From: Centrapalus pauciflorus
Taxonomy: Eukaryota; Streptophyta; Magnoliopsida; Asterales; Asteraceae
DNA: 64,000 nucleotides
Reading direction: 5' to 3'
Assembly (NCBI GenBank): GCA_020465985.1
Contig: JAANYP010002336.1
Span: 51,866-115,865, forward strand
Below the pieces are notes generated by a model. The model worked only from the letters and a program-made list of their open reading frames with translations, made no database searches and had not been told where the DNA came from. This document shows, piece by piece, positions 1-11,990 of the stretch; positions within the stretch are counted from its first letter, which is position 1; each line of letters begins with the position of its first letter. A program made the position numbers and the translations under genes.

Positions 1-295
1 GACTTGTTTCCTTGAAGGACTATGACTTCTCTGATAGTAGATATGCTGGAATCTTCGTGTAAATATCTTTCCTGAAAATCAGCACTTTCTGTTTATGAAA
101 CTGTTGAGCAGCTTGAATCACTTGACAGCATGAACTGAGCAGCTTGAATTGTTTTGCTCTGGCAGCTTGAACTTTTACACTGGCAGCTCGAATTTCTTCA
201 ACTAGCAGCATGAACTTTGTATTTACATGGAAAATCTACTAACAGTCTGAGAAGTCTAACTAACAGTTTGAATGTACTTAAACTATTTCCCAACA
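1..295 (-). repeat. Partial LTR of copia element A (start side of its 3' LTR)
   Basis: The right edge at 295 reads TGTTGGGAAATAG on the minus strand, a standard TG start, directly after a purine tract. The rest of the LTR runs off the left window edge. The segment is full of short repeats around AGCAGCTTGAA / AGCATGAACT. No second copy of this LTR is in the window because A has lost its 5' end. Confidence 0.7.
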
Positions 296-308
296 ATCTC
301 CCCCTAAC
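296..308 (-). promoter_or_regulatory. Polypurine tract of element A
   Basis: The minus strand reads GTTAGGGGGAGAT immediately before the TGTTGGG LTR start. This is the plus-strand priming site expected for a SIRE-type copia element, and element C has a near-identical one (tagggggagat). Confidence 0.75.
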
Positions 309-395
309 TTAAATTCTTTACACAAGACTTTAAGTTCTATACAAAATGGAAATGAAAAAGTAAACTGTTATTCACAAACAAAGGCTTTCAAAAAC

Positions 396-2360
396 TTACA
401 ACTGTGCAAGTTTCTGATCTACAGCCTTCAGAAATTCTTTCTTCATCTCATCTCTATCACAAGATACCCTAACAGATTTTATCTGAAGTAGCATATCTTT
501 TGGTAAATCATAAAATTCGAGATTGAAGAATATACCAGGTCCATCTGAAAATTTGATTCTGTATGTCCTTGACTTGACAAACAGATCAACTTGCTTGACC
601 TTCTTCCCCTTCTTCACAGCATCCTCTATTTCTTTCCTTGCAGATTCAGGGTCAACAATTGATTTTAGATCTTTAATTACTTGCTTCACTTGTGGTAGAG
701 CAGATCTAACTTGTGATACAGACCCAATGTTGTGCATTCTGATAAGCTCATCTCTGGTCAACTTCTGAACCATCTGCCAAAATGTATCATATTCTTCTTC
801 TGGTCCAGACTCCCTTCTTACCACAAACTTAACTCTCAAGTTACGATCATCCAGGGACTTAGCAAACCAGTAATTGATTTGAGGCTTTGTAAAATCATGC
901 TGATCAATCAACTTCTCTATCTCCATGGCTTTTTGCAGTTGTTGATCAAACAACACTCTTTTAACTTGATATAGCTTTGCTTGTGAGGATGGATCAGATG
1001 TAGGAATAGATGCAACAGCTTGTTCAGTAGGAACAGGAGCACTGGTAGCAGTTTTAGTTTGGACTGATTGAGTTGATGGTTGGACTTCTTGGGATGGTTG
1101 AGCTTCTGGAGAGACTTTTGTTCTCTTTCTTTTGTCCATCTCCTTGTCATGAATCTCCTGCAGCCTTTTAGTAGACATGGACTGAGCCATTTTCTTTGGA
1201 ATACCTGCTGCAAAGGCAAAATTGATTAAGAATCTTCTGTGCTCAGCCTTGGTGTGCCCTGTTGGCATCTTTCTCTTCTTTTCACCTTGTTTGCCCACAA
1301 ACCCCTTTAGGTAATCACCTAATGTCTCATCATCATCTATTGGGGGCTGAGCTTGCTGATCTAATTCTTTGTCCATTTCTTCTGCCAATTTCTTGGCAAC
1401 TTCAGCATCAAAGGCAATCTGGGCTTCTTTGGAGGAGAATTTGTGCTTTGGAGACTCAATGAGAATGCCCTTGCCCTTGTCTTTTACAGAAGAGGATGTT
1501 GCTTGGACTGTACTTGATGGAGCTTGAATGCCTTCCCTGATCACAACTCCAATGACTTTTGAAGGAGCAGCTTGAGTTTCTAGGCTAACAGCTTGAGAAG
1601 CTGTTGGGACTGCTAGCCTAGAAACTGGGACTGTTGGTGCTACTTGGACTGTTGTTGTTGTTGGAGCTGCTTGGATTGATTTAGGAACCTCCTGATTCTC
1701 CCCCTTTTTGGAAGCATTGGTTTGGTCAGAAGGACCAACAACCTTTGCCCCCTGGGTTTGAATCAAACGCTCTAATTGAATGAGCTTATTTCCACAAAGG
1801 GTAAACCCTTTATGAAGATAATCCATCATCTGATTTTGAGTCATTTCTGATTGCTTTAGGGCCATTATTTGTGCACCCTGTGCAGCAATGATGGACATTT
1901 GGTATTCCAACATAGCTACAACAGGTTTCAGCTTGGGATCCGTCAAAAGCATGAGTTGCAGACTAGTCTCAAGATCAGAAAACACCTGTGGTGCTTGTGA
2001 TCTATCACTGACATCAATACCAGAAGTAGAAACCTCTGGGCCCCTCTTTTCTTGGTTCTGGCGACTTCCAGCTTGTGTTGGCACACTTGCTGTTGCCATG
2101 GGCGTGGTCTTAGCTATGTTGGCACTGTCCTGTGCCTCTTTTGCAGAGACATCAGTAGTGCCAGCCACAGAACCCATATGAACCATCTCTGAAGAGATGT
2201 TCACCTCCTGAGTGAGGATGGGAGTTTCCTCTAGTGGTTCCCTTTGGATATGCTGTGCAGGAGTATCTCCTGCACAGGGATATATGGCTCTTGCTGATGG
2301 GAGGAGGAGGAAGGAGCTCCTGGTCCCCTTTTTCTTTTGTATGTGTTTCTGAGTGGGCAT
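396..2360 (-). CDS. Element A ORF3, C-terminal part
   Basis: Open frame of 654 codons forming the larger part of the third ORF of element A. No enzyme motif is recognised. It has a long Ala/Thr/Val/Gln-rich low-complexity stretch (about residues 60-120 and 210-300), a helical segment rich in Met/Gln at about 130-200 that may form a coiled coil, a charged helix near 310-340, a basic patch (KRKRTK) near 410, and a more globular C-terminal 180 residues with an HDFTKPQINYW segment. It is read one frame off from the upstream ORF3 segment and overlaps it by 130 bp, so a single indel separates the two. The first Met is probably not a real start. Function unknown; SIRE-type third ORFs are often called envelope-like, but I see no signal peptide or clear membrane segment. 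Confidence 0.7.
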   Translation of the reverse strand: MPTQKHIQKKKGTRSSFLLLPSARAIYPCAGDTPAQHIQREPLEETPILTQEVNISSEMVHMGSVAGTTDVSAKEAQDSANIAKTTPMATASVPTQAGSRQNQEKRGPEVSTSGIDVSDRSQAPQVFSDLETSLQLMLLTDPKLKPVVAMLEYQMSIIAAQGAQIMALKQSEMTQNQMMDYLHKGFTLCGNKLIQLERLIQTQGAKVVGPSDQTNASKKGENQEVPKSIQAAPTTTTVQVAPTVPVSRLAVPTASQAVSLETQAAPSKVIGVVIREGIQAPSSTVQATSSSVKDKGKGILIESPKHKFSSKEAQIAFDAEVAKKLAEEMDKELDQQAQPPIDDDETLGDYLKGFVGKQGEKKRKMPTGHTKAEHRRFLINFAFAAGIPKKMAQSMSTKRLQEIHDKEMDKRKRTKVSPEAQPSQEVQPSTQSVQTKTATSAPVPTEQAVASIPTSDPSSQAKLYQVKRVLFDQQLQKAMEIEKLIDQHDFTKPQINYWFAKSLDDRNLRVKFVVRRESGPEEEYDTFWQMVQKLTRDELIRMHNIGSVSQVRSALPQVKQVIKDLKSIVDPESARKEIEDAVKKGKKVKQVDLFVKSRTYRIKFSDGPGIFFNLEFYDLPKDMLLQIKSVRVSCDRDEMKKEFLKAVDQKLAQL

Positions 2361-3227
2361 GTTGGCTGTACAAAAGGATCAGAGGGAATATTTGTATCAT
2401 GAGGAGTGGGTTGGGGTCTTGGGGTTGTAGCAGTAATGTTAGGCTGAGCCTGCTCAAGTCCCTCTCCTCTGTTTCCTGAAATGATGTTCATCATTGCAGA
2501 GGGCAATGGAGCATCTACACCGACAAAATTGGCACTTGGCTTTATCAGCCTTTTGATTGAAGACAATGAGTGCCTATGGGAAACATGTATCCGTTTATGT
2601 AAATGTGGAGATGGGCAGGTGTGTGCAGTTATTTCTGCCAAAAACCTAGGATACATCAAAAATTTCTCATTCTTTAGGGAATGATGCCTTAACATCCCCT
2701 GAAAAATCATGTTTGAAAAATTGAACTGTTGGCCAGTAGAAAAGCACACTAAGGCAGTGGCAATATTTGAAGAAAACTCAGACCAACCAGTTCTTTTGGG
2801 GCTTAAACATTGCTGAATAATGTGCACAAGGTATTTCCATTTAGGAGAAAAATGTGCCTTAAGAAAAGTAAAAGAATCAGCAGGACCCCTATAACCAATG
2901 TTTTGAAGACCAAAATGTAAAGCTTGAAGGGATAGGTCGGTCATACCTGAGGCATCTTGAAGATGCAAGTGATGTCTGATGGATTCTTCAGTGATATTGA
3001 TGACAGTTCCATCAATCTTGGATATGAGAGTAGGCACTCCATTGATGGTTTGAACAGAAGCATGATTCCAAAACTGTTCAATATGGGAGATGTATATAGT
3101 AGGGTTTATGGTTAGGGCATAATGAATATGGGAGTGCCTGAGGAAATCCATCATTGCATGAAACGGTTGAAGTTCAGAGTGTTTTAGGGTGTATGGGAGG
3201 CAGTTATGCTCTTTTACGAACTCCATG
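2231..3227 (-). CDS. Element A ORF3, N-terminal part
   Basis: N-terminal part of ORF3 on the minus strand. The frame is open from 3427, but the likely start is the Met at 3227 (MEFVKEHNC), which follows a CT-rich leader. It contains the conserved module shared with B, C and D: a MMDFLRHSHIHYALT segment, then a FW residue pair, an Ile/Thr-rich strand segment and a hydrophobic core WKYLVHIIQQCLS. I recall similar proteins in many Asteraceae retroelements. The last residues are basic (KRKRGPG). The frame closes at 2231 after a presumed indel; the protein continues in the frame of the next segment, giving roughly 940 residues in all. Function unknown. Confidence 0.7.
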
Positions 3228-3569
3228 GATGAACAAACGATTGTTGTAGGGTTTGAAAGAAGAATGTGTGATTCGTTCAGAGAGAAAGCAGAAGGCCGTG
3301 GAAGAAGAATATGTAACTGATAGTTACAACTGAACGAAACCGGGACCTTTAAAGGTTTCGAAAAGGTTGGGTCCCGCGCACACATTTGAAAAATTACCCA
3401 AATACCCTGCACACTTTGACAGATCAAGTGAAAATAACTAGCAGTCCGAGAAAATGAACTAGCAGCATGAGAAAAGACTCATGCTGTTAGTGTAAAATTG
3501 TGCAACTTTTCAATGGAACAGTGTCTCCCCCTTAAATTAGCATACTGAGTCGATAATAATGAAAACCAA
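3228..3569 (-). promoter_or_regulatory. Spacer between pol and ORF3 of element A, possible internal promoter
   Basis: Non-coding 340 bp. On the minus strand it holds AATTTAAGGGGGAGACAC (3523-3538), which looks like a second polypurine tract just after pol, then an AGCAGCATGAG-type repeat, then CCTTTAAAGG (about 3345-3354, TATA-like) followed by a CT-rich leader ending at the ORF3 ATG (3227). The promoter role is an inference from position and from the clearer TATA boxes in B and C. Confidence 0.4.
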
Positions 3570-6500
3570 TTAATCCATGTTTACCATACCAATATTTGAT
3601 ATTAGGAAAGTGAACCTTCCCACATCAAAAGGTTTTGTAAATAGATCAGCTAGCTGATCATCTGTATGTATTTTGGTAACTTGGATTAACTTCTTTTCAT
3701 TACAATCTCTGATGAAGTGAAACCTGATTTCTATATGCTTGGTTTTTGGGAATTTCACTGGGTTTTGCACAATGCTAATTGCACTTGAATTGTCAATATA
3801 AATAGGAGTGGATAAGAAATTCATACCATAGTCTCTTAGCTGATTTTGAATCCACATTACCTGGGAGCAGCAGCTTGCAGCTGCTACGTATTCTGCTTCA
3901 GTGGATGATGTGGAGACAGTTGTTTGCTTTTTGCATTGCCAAGAGACCAGTCTTGCTCCTAAGTATTGACATCCACCAGTTGTGGATTTTCTGTCAATGT
4001 TGCATCCACCATAGTCACTGTCAGAATAAGCAGTTAGTTCAAAAGGAGAGTCTTTAGGATACCATAGACCTAAATGTGGTTGGCCTTTAAGATATCTAAA
4101 GATTCTTTTAACAGCAACCAAGTGAGAATCCTTTGGAGAGCATTGAAATCTAGCACACACACAGACAGCAAACATAATATCAGGTCTTGAAGATGTTAGA
4201 TACATGAGAGATCCTATAAGGGATCTGTATAGATGAATGTCCACATCTATGTCATCTTTGTCTGTATGGAGCTGTTTATGAGGATCCATTGGAGTGCTTG
4301 CAACCTTTGTGTCTTGATAGCTAAACTTTTCCAATATGTCTTTGACATACTTTGATTGACTTATGAATAGACCAGTAGGCTTCTGTTTAACCTGCAGCCT
4401 TAGAAAGAATGTGAGTTCCCCCATTGAACTCATTTGAAAATTTTTGTGCATTAGGGCCTCAAATTCTTTGCACAAACTATCATTAGTTGAGCCAAAGATG
4501 ATGTCATCAACATAGATTTAGACAAGTAGAATCTCAGCTTTGATGGATTTAGTGAAGAGTGTTTTGTCCAGAGTGCCTCTCTTGAATCCATTCTGTAGAA
4601 GATATGATGACAGTGTGTCATACCATGCTCTGGGGGCTTGGTGAAGACCATAGAGAGCTTTGTCTAGCTTGTACACCCTGTCTGGATACTTGTAGTCTTC
4701 AAAACCAGGAGGTTGACACACATACACTTCCTCTTCAATTGTCCCATACAGGAAAGCAGACTTAACATCCATTTGATACACTTTAAATCCTTTGAAACTT
4801 GCATATGCTAGAAATAGTCTGATGGCTTCAATTCTTGCTACTGGAGCAAAGACATCATCATAATCTATTCCTTCTTCTTGAGTGTACCCTTGTGCTACTA
4901 GTCTTGCTTTGTTCTTGATGACTATTCCTCTCTCATCCTTCTTGTTTCTGAACACCCATCTTGTACCTATTGCTCTCTTACCTTTAGGAAGATCCACCAG
5001 AGTCCATACATTCTGAATTTTGAACTGTAAAAGCTCTTCTTGCATAGCTTCAATCCAGGATGAATCGTTTAATGCTTCTGATGCCTTTTTAGGTTCCAAT
5101 TGAGACATGAAACAGGCATGTTCAAAAGCAGCTAGACTGAATTCAGGAACTGCTAGTTCAGCAGCAGCAGTCTCATTTTGAACCATTTTCCTTGTTTGAA
5201 CAGGAGTGCTTGGATCATCCAGTATTTGATTGAGAGGGTGATACTTGTGAACTCTTAGTGTGGGCTCTCTCTCTGTTTGAAAAGAAGTTCCAATGTTTGT
5301 ATCATCTCCATCAGAACCAGTGAGTGGTTCAGTTTCTGAAACAGCTTGACTTGAATCTGGGACTGTTTCCTGTTGTGTTGGAGCTGTTCTTTCAGAACTT
5401 TGGAGTGGCACTTCAGTGTCTGGATTTGTATCATTCAGGACCCCTGGAGGATCACAAGACAGAAGTGGTAGAGTGGTGAAATCATCCCAACTTGTTGAAT
5501 CTGTAGCAGTCTGAGACTTTGTGCCAACAGCATGAGAAATTGTAGTGGCAGCATGAGAATTCGTGTTAGCAGCTTCAACCCTGTATGCATCAGCTTCTGC
5601 AGTATACTCAACAAAGCTCAGAGAATTTGTTAGTGAATCTAAATCAAACAACCAATCAGGACCAGTGCCTTTGATATTAGCAGTATTTTCATTAAATTCA
5701 ACATTGGCACTTTCTTCAATTGTTTTAGACACACTGTTGTATACTCTATAGGCTTTGCTTTGAGTTGAGTATCCTACAAAGAATCCTTCTTCAGCTTTAC
5801 TCTCAAACTTCCCTAAGTGAGTCTTGGTGTGAAGAATAGTACATGGGCATCCAAAAGACTTGAAGAAAGCTATTAGGGGACTTCTGTTATGGAATAACTC
5901 ATAGGGAGTTTTTCCTTGAGATTGGACAACTTGAACCCTATTTAGAACATAACAGGCTGTATTAACAGCTTCTGCCCAGAAAGTCATTGGCAGATTTGAA
6001 TCAGCTAGCATTGTTCTAGCAGCCTCAATTAATGTTCTATTCTTTCTTTCAGCTACACCATTTTGCTGTGGTGTTCTTGGTGCACTATATTGTCTAGCAA
6101 TGCCTTTGGACTCACAGAAACTGTTTAGAATTTGATTTTTAAATTCAGTTCCATTGTCTGATCTTATCACCTTAACTTTGGAATTGGATTGGTTTTCTAT
6201 CTTAAGGATAAAAGACTTAACTAGCTCAGCAGTTTCATCTTTGGACCTAAGAAAGTAAACCCAAGTAAATCTGGTGAAATCATCAACAATGACTAAACAG
6301 TATGCCCTTTTATTCAAACTCAAAACAGATGTTGGACCAAATAGATCCATATGTAACAACTGAAGAACAGATGAGATTGAATTTACTTCTTTGGCCTTAT
6401 GAGAAGTTTTGTGTTGCTTACCTTTAAGACATGCTACACAATGATCATCACAAATGAACTCTTTTTGTGGTAATCCTCTTACCAGATTCTTTTTAACTAA

Positions 6501-7067
6501 ATCATTCATGGACTTGAAGTTCATGTGACACATCCTTCTATGCCAGAGAGCAGACTCATTTGATGATGCTTTGGATATTAAACAGCTTAAAGTATTTGAT
6601 TTAGTCAAGAGAGCTGTGTCCAGGCAGTAAACATTGTCCTTTCTTGGTGTTCTAAGTAAAACAAGATTTTCAGGAATTTTGAAATCCTTTGAAAGAACAA
6701 TGCACTCAGAATCTGTGAACAGAACAATGTTTTGTTTGTCACAGATTTGAGAGACACTCAATAGATTGTACTTAAGCTGTTCAACATACAGAACATCATG
6801 GAATGTCATGTTGCCTGCATTAACAGTACCTTTACCTGTAACCTTACCTCCTTTTGAGTTGCCTCCAAATGCAACAAAACCTCCATCAAAACCTTTGAAA
6901 TTTGACAAGCATTCAGAATTGCCTGTCATGTGCCTAGAGCATCCACTGTCCAGATGCCATCTTGTTCTATGAGGAGACCTGTGGTTGCCCTGCACAAATA
7001 ACAACTTAGTTAGTAGTGGAGTAAACCCAAACCAAATTGGTTTTGGGTTGGCCTTGTACATTGACAT
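3570..7067 (-). pseudogene. pol: Element A pol polyprotein with one premature stop
   Basis: Copia pol in normal order: protease ([12 protein letters not shown], catalytic Asp near 6949), integrase zinc finger ([10 protein letters not shown] ... CVACLKGK), integrase core DDE ([28 protein letters not shown]), reverse transcriptase ([11 protein letters not shown], then [11 protein letters not shown] with catalytic YVDD at 4503-4514) and RNase H (AYSDSDYGG, STSSTEAEYVAAASC, LADLFTKPF). One frame runs through the gene, broken only by TAA at 4518-4520, which replaces the expected Gln before IYVDD (CAA to TAA). The Met at 7067 is not a true start: the upstream gag-pol part is in another frame, so an indel lies near 7006-7070. 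This is the best preserved pol in the window; it lacks its gag and 5' LTR. Confidence 0.9.
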
Positions 7068-7210
7068 AACTAAAAACTGTTTTTGACTTCTTATATTTGG
7101 TGAGATCTACTGATGGAGTCTTTGGAGAGTATTTAGTGATAATATGAGGTATCCAACTATTTTGATCATCTTTTCTTCTGACAGTCTCAGATGATTCACT
7201 AGCAGCTCCA
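7068..7210 (-). pseudogene. Element A residual gag-pol junction
   Basis: The frame covering this stretch reads SESSETVRRKDDQNSWIPH and continues to [13 protein letters not shown], the usual linker before the SIRE protease. It is frame-shifted against pol and is cut at about 7211, where gypsy LTR sequence begins. The rest of A's gag is absent from the window. Confidence 0.6.
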
Positions 7211-8021
7211 GTTTGACTAATAAAAGGTTTCCCTAATAATAAAGGTTTCACTAATAAAAGTTTCACCAATAAAAGTTTCACTAATAAAAGGTTTCAGTAC
7301 ATATGAATGGGTGTCGGTGTATACATCTGGGTATCTGTACACATGAAAAACACACAGAACACACACGATTTAATTTCTAAATCATATTTGTAACTTGAAT
7401 TAGAACCCGAAATTTGATTCATAACTTCTATAACACTAGATTTGCACAAACCCACAAGAATTTTTAACATGCATCACCATCTTGAATCCTAAAATCTTTG
7501 GTTCGGTTTTCACATAATCTGAACCCAAAACCTTTAAATTCAAAGAGTTTATGTACAAATTACCTTAAATCGTTGGTTGAAACATTGATAATCTTTCCTA
7601 GAAATTCTTGATTCCAAATTTCGTCTTTTAATCCTCCAGATCTTTGTTTCTCTTCAACAAGAATCATGGGTTCTTTTGAGAGAGAGAAAGTAGAGAGTGT
7701 GATTGAAATGAAAAATGAACTAAATAAAAGACTTGTAGTCTTTTATTTCCATAATTCTGGTTATGGCACATCTAACCCCTCAACTTATCTAATTCTCTTA
7801 AATAAAGATTTAATCATTATTTTATCTTCACAAATAATTTAAAATCATCATACTTAATAATAATAATTCAAAACTCTAAAATTTCTTAATTTCTTAAAAT
7901 AGCAACCAACTTTTAAATTTTTCGAATATATTTTCTTTAATAATCCAATTAAAGCATATAATTTAAAAAATTTAAACTAAATATCCACAAATTACAATAA
8001 TTAAAATTTTGGGATTTTACA
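7211..8021 (-). repeat. Truncated 3' LTR of the gypsy element
   Basis: 811 bp aligning almost base for base with 13752-14562, starting at gtttgactaataaaagg and ending at gggattttaca. On the minus strand the LTR starts TGTAAAATCCCA. Only the U3 side is present, since the full 5' LTR is about 2.55 kb. Confidence 0.9.
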
Positions 8022-9140
8022 GCATGGGCTCCACCACGCTCAAACTTCGTCCTCGAAGTTACTTGTATTCGAACATATTCGTTTACTTATTCAACATATT
8101 GGCTTTTATCTCCCTAGTATAGTTTACTCCTTTGTGATGCTTCCAACGTATCAACACCATTTTGATTTCTTTACTTCGTAACTTCTTTACTTTGGAATCT
8201 AAGACACACTCCGACTCTTCTACATATCGGAGCCATTCGTCAATTTCTAGTTCAGTATGCAGCCCAATCTTCGTTTCCGGTTGTGAAAGATTTCTTAAAG
8301 TTTCCCATATGAATCACCAAATGTTTATTTCAATATTTCCTTTGGAAATTCCAAATGACACAACTAATTCCCAACTTTTCTGTAATTCTAAATGAGCCAA
8401 CACACCTTAATGCCAACTTGCCTCTTTTACAAAACGAGTAACACCCCTCATCGGTGATACTTTCCAATATATCCAATCATTTATCTCAAAACTGTTCGGT
8501 TTATATCTCCTATCATAATAACACTTCTATCATAACACAGGCTCATCCACCAGAGTTCCCTCAATTTCTTTTCAACATGTAGGGGTTCTACATTTCCTCC
8601 CTTACAAAACTTTGCACGGTGTTTTCTTGATTTTAACATGATAACTAGTGTTATACGATAATTCCATCAAAGCAATTGATCTTTTCAGTTGGTACATAAA
8701 TCCGAAATACATGATCTCTTGATATATTCCAATGTGTATTATAGTCCATTCATTCCGATCTTCTATCAGTTGTCGGTAAGCTTTACTCGTAGCCATATTT
8801 GTGCCTCATCCCTATAAATTTGTGCAAGTTCTTCTGGTGAATAAATTTCTCGAGTGGGTATAAAACATGCCCAATTAGTCTGTCTACCATTTGCCAATCG
8901 TTGAAAACTTCTTATTTCTGTAATTCTGCGATACAACTTTTAAATTCTCAATCGCTCCACTTTAGCAGAATCCTTCGAAATCTCATCTCCAGAAATCACA
9001 TACTACAAATATAATCTATTGTAATCAAAACTCACAATTTGACATATTCAGCTTTAGACTTATACCAAAATATTATCGATAATTACAATTATCGATTCCT
9101 TCAACATTGATATACAGATCCCTATTCATAATGTCCATTA
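8022..9140 (-). pseudogene. Gypsy pol 3' part: integrase C-terminus and tail
   Basis: Heavily decayed. The minus strand around 8602-8700 reads IALMELSYNTSYHVKIKKTP, the typical gypsy integrase stretch before the YGRKCR motif. Around 8400-8510 it reads FEINDWIYWKVSP, the conserved segment before the GPF motif. The last codons before the LTR read NFEDEV, as in many plant gypsy elements that end their ORF at the LTR. RNase H and the integrase core are missing between here and the RT fragment, pointing to an internal deletion. Many stops and frameshifts. Confidence 0.65.
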
Positions 9141-9692
9141 AAAAGCTGGGGCGTTAGTAATCCCAAATGGCATGACCAAATACTCGTAGTGCTCACAACT
9201 ATCCCTGAAAATCGTTTTCAATATTTTATCCTTTCGGATTTTCAACTAGTGATACCCCGAACATAAATCAATCTTTGAATAATAACCAATCCCATGCATC
9301 TGATCAATAATCATCAATTCCTGGCAGCGGATACTTATTTGTTATAATAAGTTTGTTCAAATCACATTAATCTATGCACATTGTCATTCTGACACCTTTT
9401 TGTTTCATAAACAATATCGGGCTCCCCATGGCAAAGAACTCAATCTAACGAAGCCCTTATCCAACAACTCCTGATGTTGCTTCATCATCTCTTCCATTTC
9501 GGTAGGTGCATGACGGTACGAATAACAAGCTATTGGAGAAGTTCCAGGGATCAAGTCGACAATGAATTTCACTTGTCTTTCAGGTGGCACACCAGACAAG
9601 TCTTTCCAGAAACACATAAGGAAAAATTTTGGGACAACAGGCGCATCGGCCACAGTTTTCTCTTCAGTTTTGGCTTCAATAGCATATACCAA
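9141..9692 (-). pseudogene. Gypsy reverse transcriptase N-terminal part
   Basis: Minus strand 9405-9692 reads through SGVPPERQVKFIVDLIPGT and MEEMMKQHQELLDKGFVR to LPWGA, the start of a gypsy RT domain. At about 9141-9170 the minus strand reads [10 protein letters not shown], the conserved RT box, followed by a stop where VFMDLMNR is expected. The region carrying the catalytic YVDD box is not recognisable. Confidence 0.75.
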
Positions 9693-11034
9693 ACAAGACT
9701 CACAACCCTAAGCAATCAGCTTTCGGGACCTAACAATCATTAATAGACATTGATCCCCACTTCTCCTATCCCCGTATATACAAATCTCTCGCCCCTCCGG
9801 TGTAGTTATATTCATTTTTCCTTTATTGCAAAATACATGGGTCTCATCACATATACGCAACCAGTTCATTCCAAATATCATATCAAATCAACGATCTATA
9901 TTGGAATGAAGTCAAGATTGAAGACTACCTCTTCAATCACTAAAGTACAATCAGGATACACATGATCTACTTTAACTATGGTGTTACTTAGCTGTTTCAA
10001 TCTCAATCACAATGGATAACTTAGACCAAGGTATCAACATTGGTTAAGCAAAAGTAGTAGATACAAATAATTGATCGGCACCAGAGTCAAACAGAACTCA
10101 TGACCACCTCTGGGTCCTCCTTAGATTCTGGATCGTAGCATTAGACTTTTCTTTGCTGTATAAGCAAATTTCATTAGTGTCCAAAGTCTCTTTAAACTTT
10201 TTATGGTTGATTAAATCACCATTTCATTAAGTATTATACCCTCATTTCGATTAATTATACTTCTCATACATTTCTTATTTTACACTTCGCATTGTATATT
10301 TCAATTTCTCTTTTAAAATTAGCATGTATCTTCCATGTATTATCATACCCTCGTATGCTTTCCCCATAATTTCTAGATTTGTTTTCCTCATATAATATTC
10401 ATATATACCAATATTGAAACACTCTCTTTGATTCCAACTACATCAAAATTCTCATGAACAGTTCGTATCCTGTTGTTCTTAACCACAAACTTTTTAAGCT
10501 TTAAAATAACAACACAAATTTATCATATATCTTCCCTAAATAAATTTTGATGCCATTTGCTTTATGATAACCATGACTAGTTGTTATCAATCCTTCAAAC
10601 ATATCATATATAAGACTAATACAATTAGTTTCAATTCTTTAACCCATTATGGTCAAACTTAAACTTTATTATAACTTCTAAACTCGTTCATAAATTCCAA
10701 GAAATCTATAACTTCTTTTCCAATTCAAAGCTTCAAAATCCATCTTGGTTATTCATCTAATGCCTATTTATATACTCGAGCATTCTCATTCACAAACATG
10801 ATTACACCTATATTAGTAATAACATTTCATATTACTCAAGTTCATGTTAACTTCAGAATCATAAAACTTCGATGAAATATTACATATAGAATCTTTAAAG
10901 TACTCTTCTAATTCCGTAATTTAAGGTACAAAAGTTATAACAATAATCTCAGAGATCTCATCTCCTTTGTTGAACTTTTCATTCATAGTTTCATCATCTA
11001 ATGTTAGTACATGCTAATTCTTTGTTTGAAATCT
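9693..11034 (-). pseudogene. Gypsy protease region, decayed
   Basis: At 10071-10097 the minus strand reads VLFDSGADQ, the aspartic protease active site of gypsy elements (DSGA). The remainder has no open frame over 75 codons; it is the decayed linker between nucleocapsid, protease and RT. Confidence 0.6.
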
Positions 11035-11790
11035 GCAAGCTCTGCTAAAATGACCCACTTTCCCACAATTATAATAAGCATCGGCCTTCCTTGGACATTT
11101 GTCAGCCTTATGTCCAATGTCGACATCTTTTGCATCTATCACGTTTATTTGTTCTTGACCTCAAATACGGTCCATTTAGTTCATCTCCTCCAGACTTTGC
11201 AATCCTTCCAATAGCTCTTTCTTCATGATTAACATGAGGTACAATATCAGGCTCACCATATTGCCTACTAAACAACAACTTGAATTGTTACCAACTAAAG
11301 GAAGTAATCAACTCGGATACCAATTCTTTTTCCTAACAGTTCCACCATTTCTTGGCTTGTCCGATCAAATGATCCTTAGCCAAATATACCTTGTACTCAT
11401 CCTTACATTTCATCTCCTTAAAAATCTGTTCCATAATTTTAATCCATATTTCTGATTCCTCAATTCTCAGAGATCCAGAGAATGTTGGTGGTTGCCAGTA
11501 TTTGAATGATCTAATTACATAGTTCATGTAATTCTCATTAATTCCGGTTTCATAATCAATCTTTTCCTTGCCCTTGTCTTTACGTTTCGCTTTATTCCTA
11601 AGGTTTATGTCATCCACAACATAATTCCTTTCATGTTCCCTCTTTTCTTTTCTTTTCTGTTGTCTTCTGTTCTTTTAGCTTTGGCCTCATCTCGAGCCCG
11701 AAACTGATCTTGAATCATCCTGTTTTGTTCTGCCATCATTGATAGCATCATTTCCCTCATTTCTCGTGGCGTCATTCCCCCTCCTGACAT
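11035..11790 (-). pseudogene. Gypsy gag with a CCHC-type zinc knuckle
   Basis: Gag probably starts at the Met at 11790 (MSGGGMTPREMREMM), followed by a charged Arg/Glu/Lys stretch. The segment WQPPTFSGS ... WIKIMEQIFKEM ... LAKDHLIGQAKKWW at 11333-11520 is a typical plant gypsy gag domain. The knuckle at 11035-11076 reads YYNCGKVGHFSRAC, in which the first Cys is replaced by Tyr (TGT to TAT). Several frameshifts separate the pieces. Gag would form the particle and bind element RNA; this copy cannot. Confidence 0.75.
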
Positions 11791-11990
11791 GTTCTGAAAT
11801 ATAAAACATATAAATCATTTAGTAATCCCATCACATAGTTAACTACAACACATGTTGTCCCGTATGAAAGTCACTTTCCTATAAGCCCTAGATCATATCC
11901 TATCTTAGTTCAGATCATCACTTATATTCACTACATGTCATCACTTAATGTTTGAGACCAAGACCTCACGGACACTTGAATCTCAAACTA

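Noticed and set aside
2231..2360. Programmed frameshift linking the two ORF3 frames of element A
   Set aside because: The A-rich/G-rich run (AAAAAGGGG) is not in the phase of a known slippery heptamer, so a simple indel is more likely.
3228..3427. The upstream extension of the element A ORF3 frame (residues before the Met at 3227) as coding
   Set aside because: The extension covers a CT-rich leader and TATA-like word, and the conserved module begins only after the Met at 3227.
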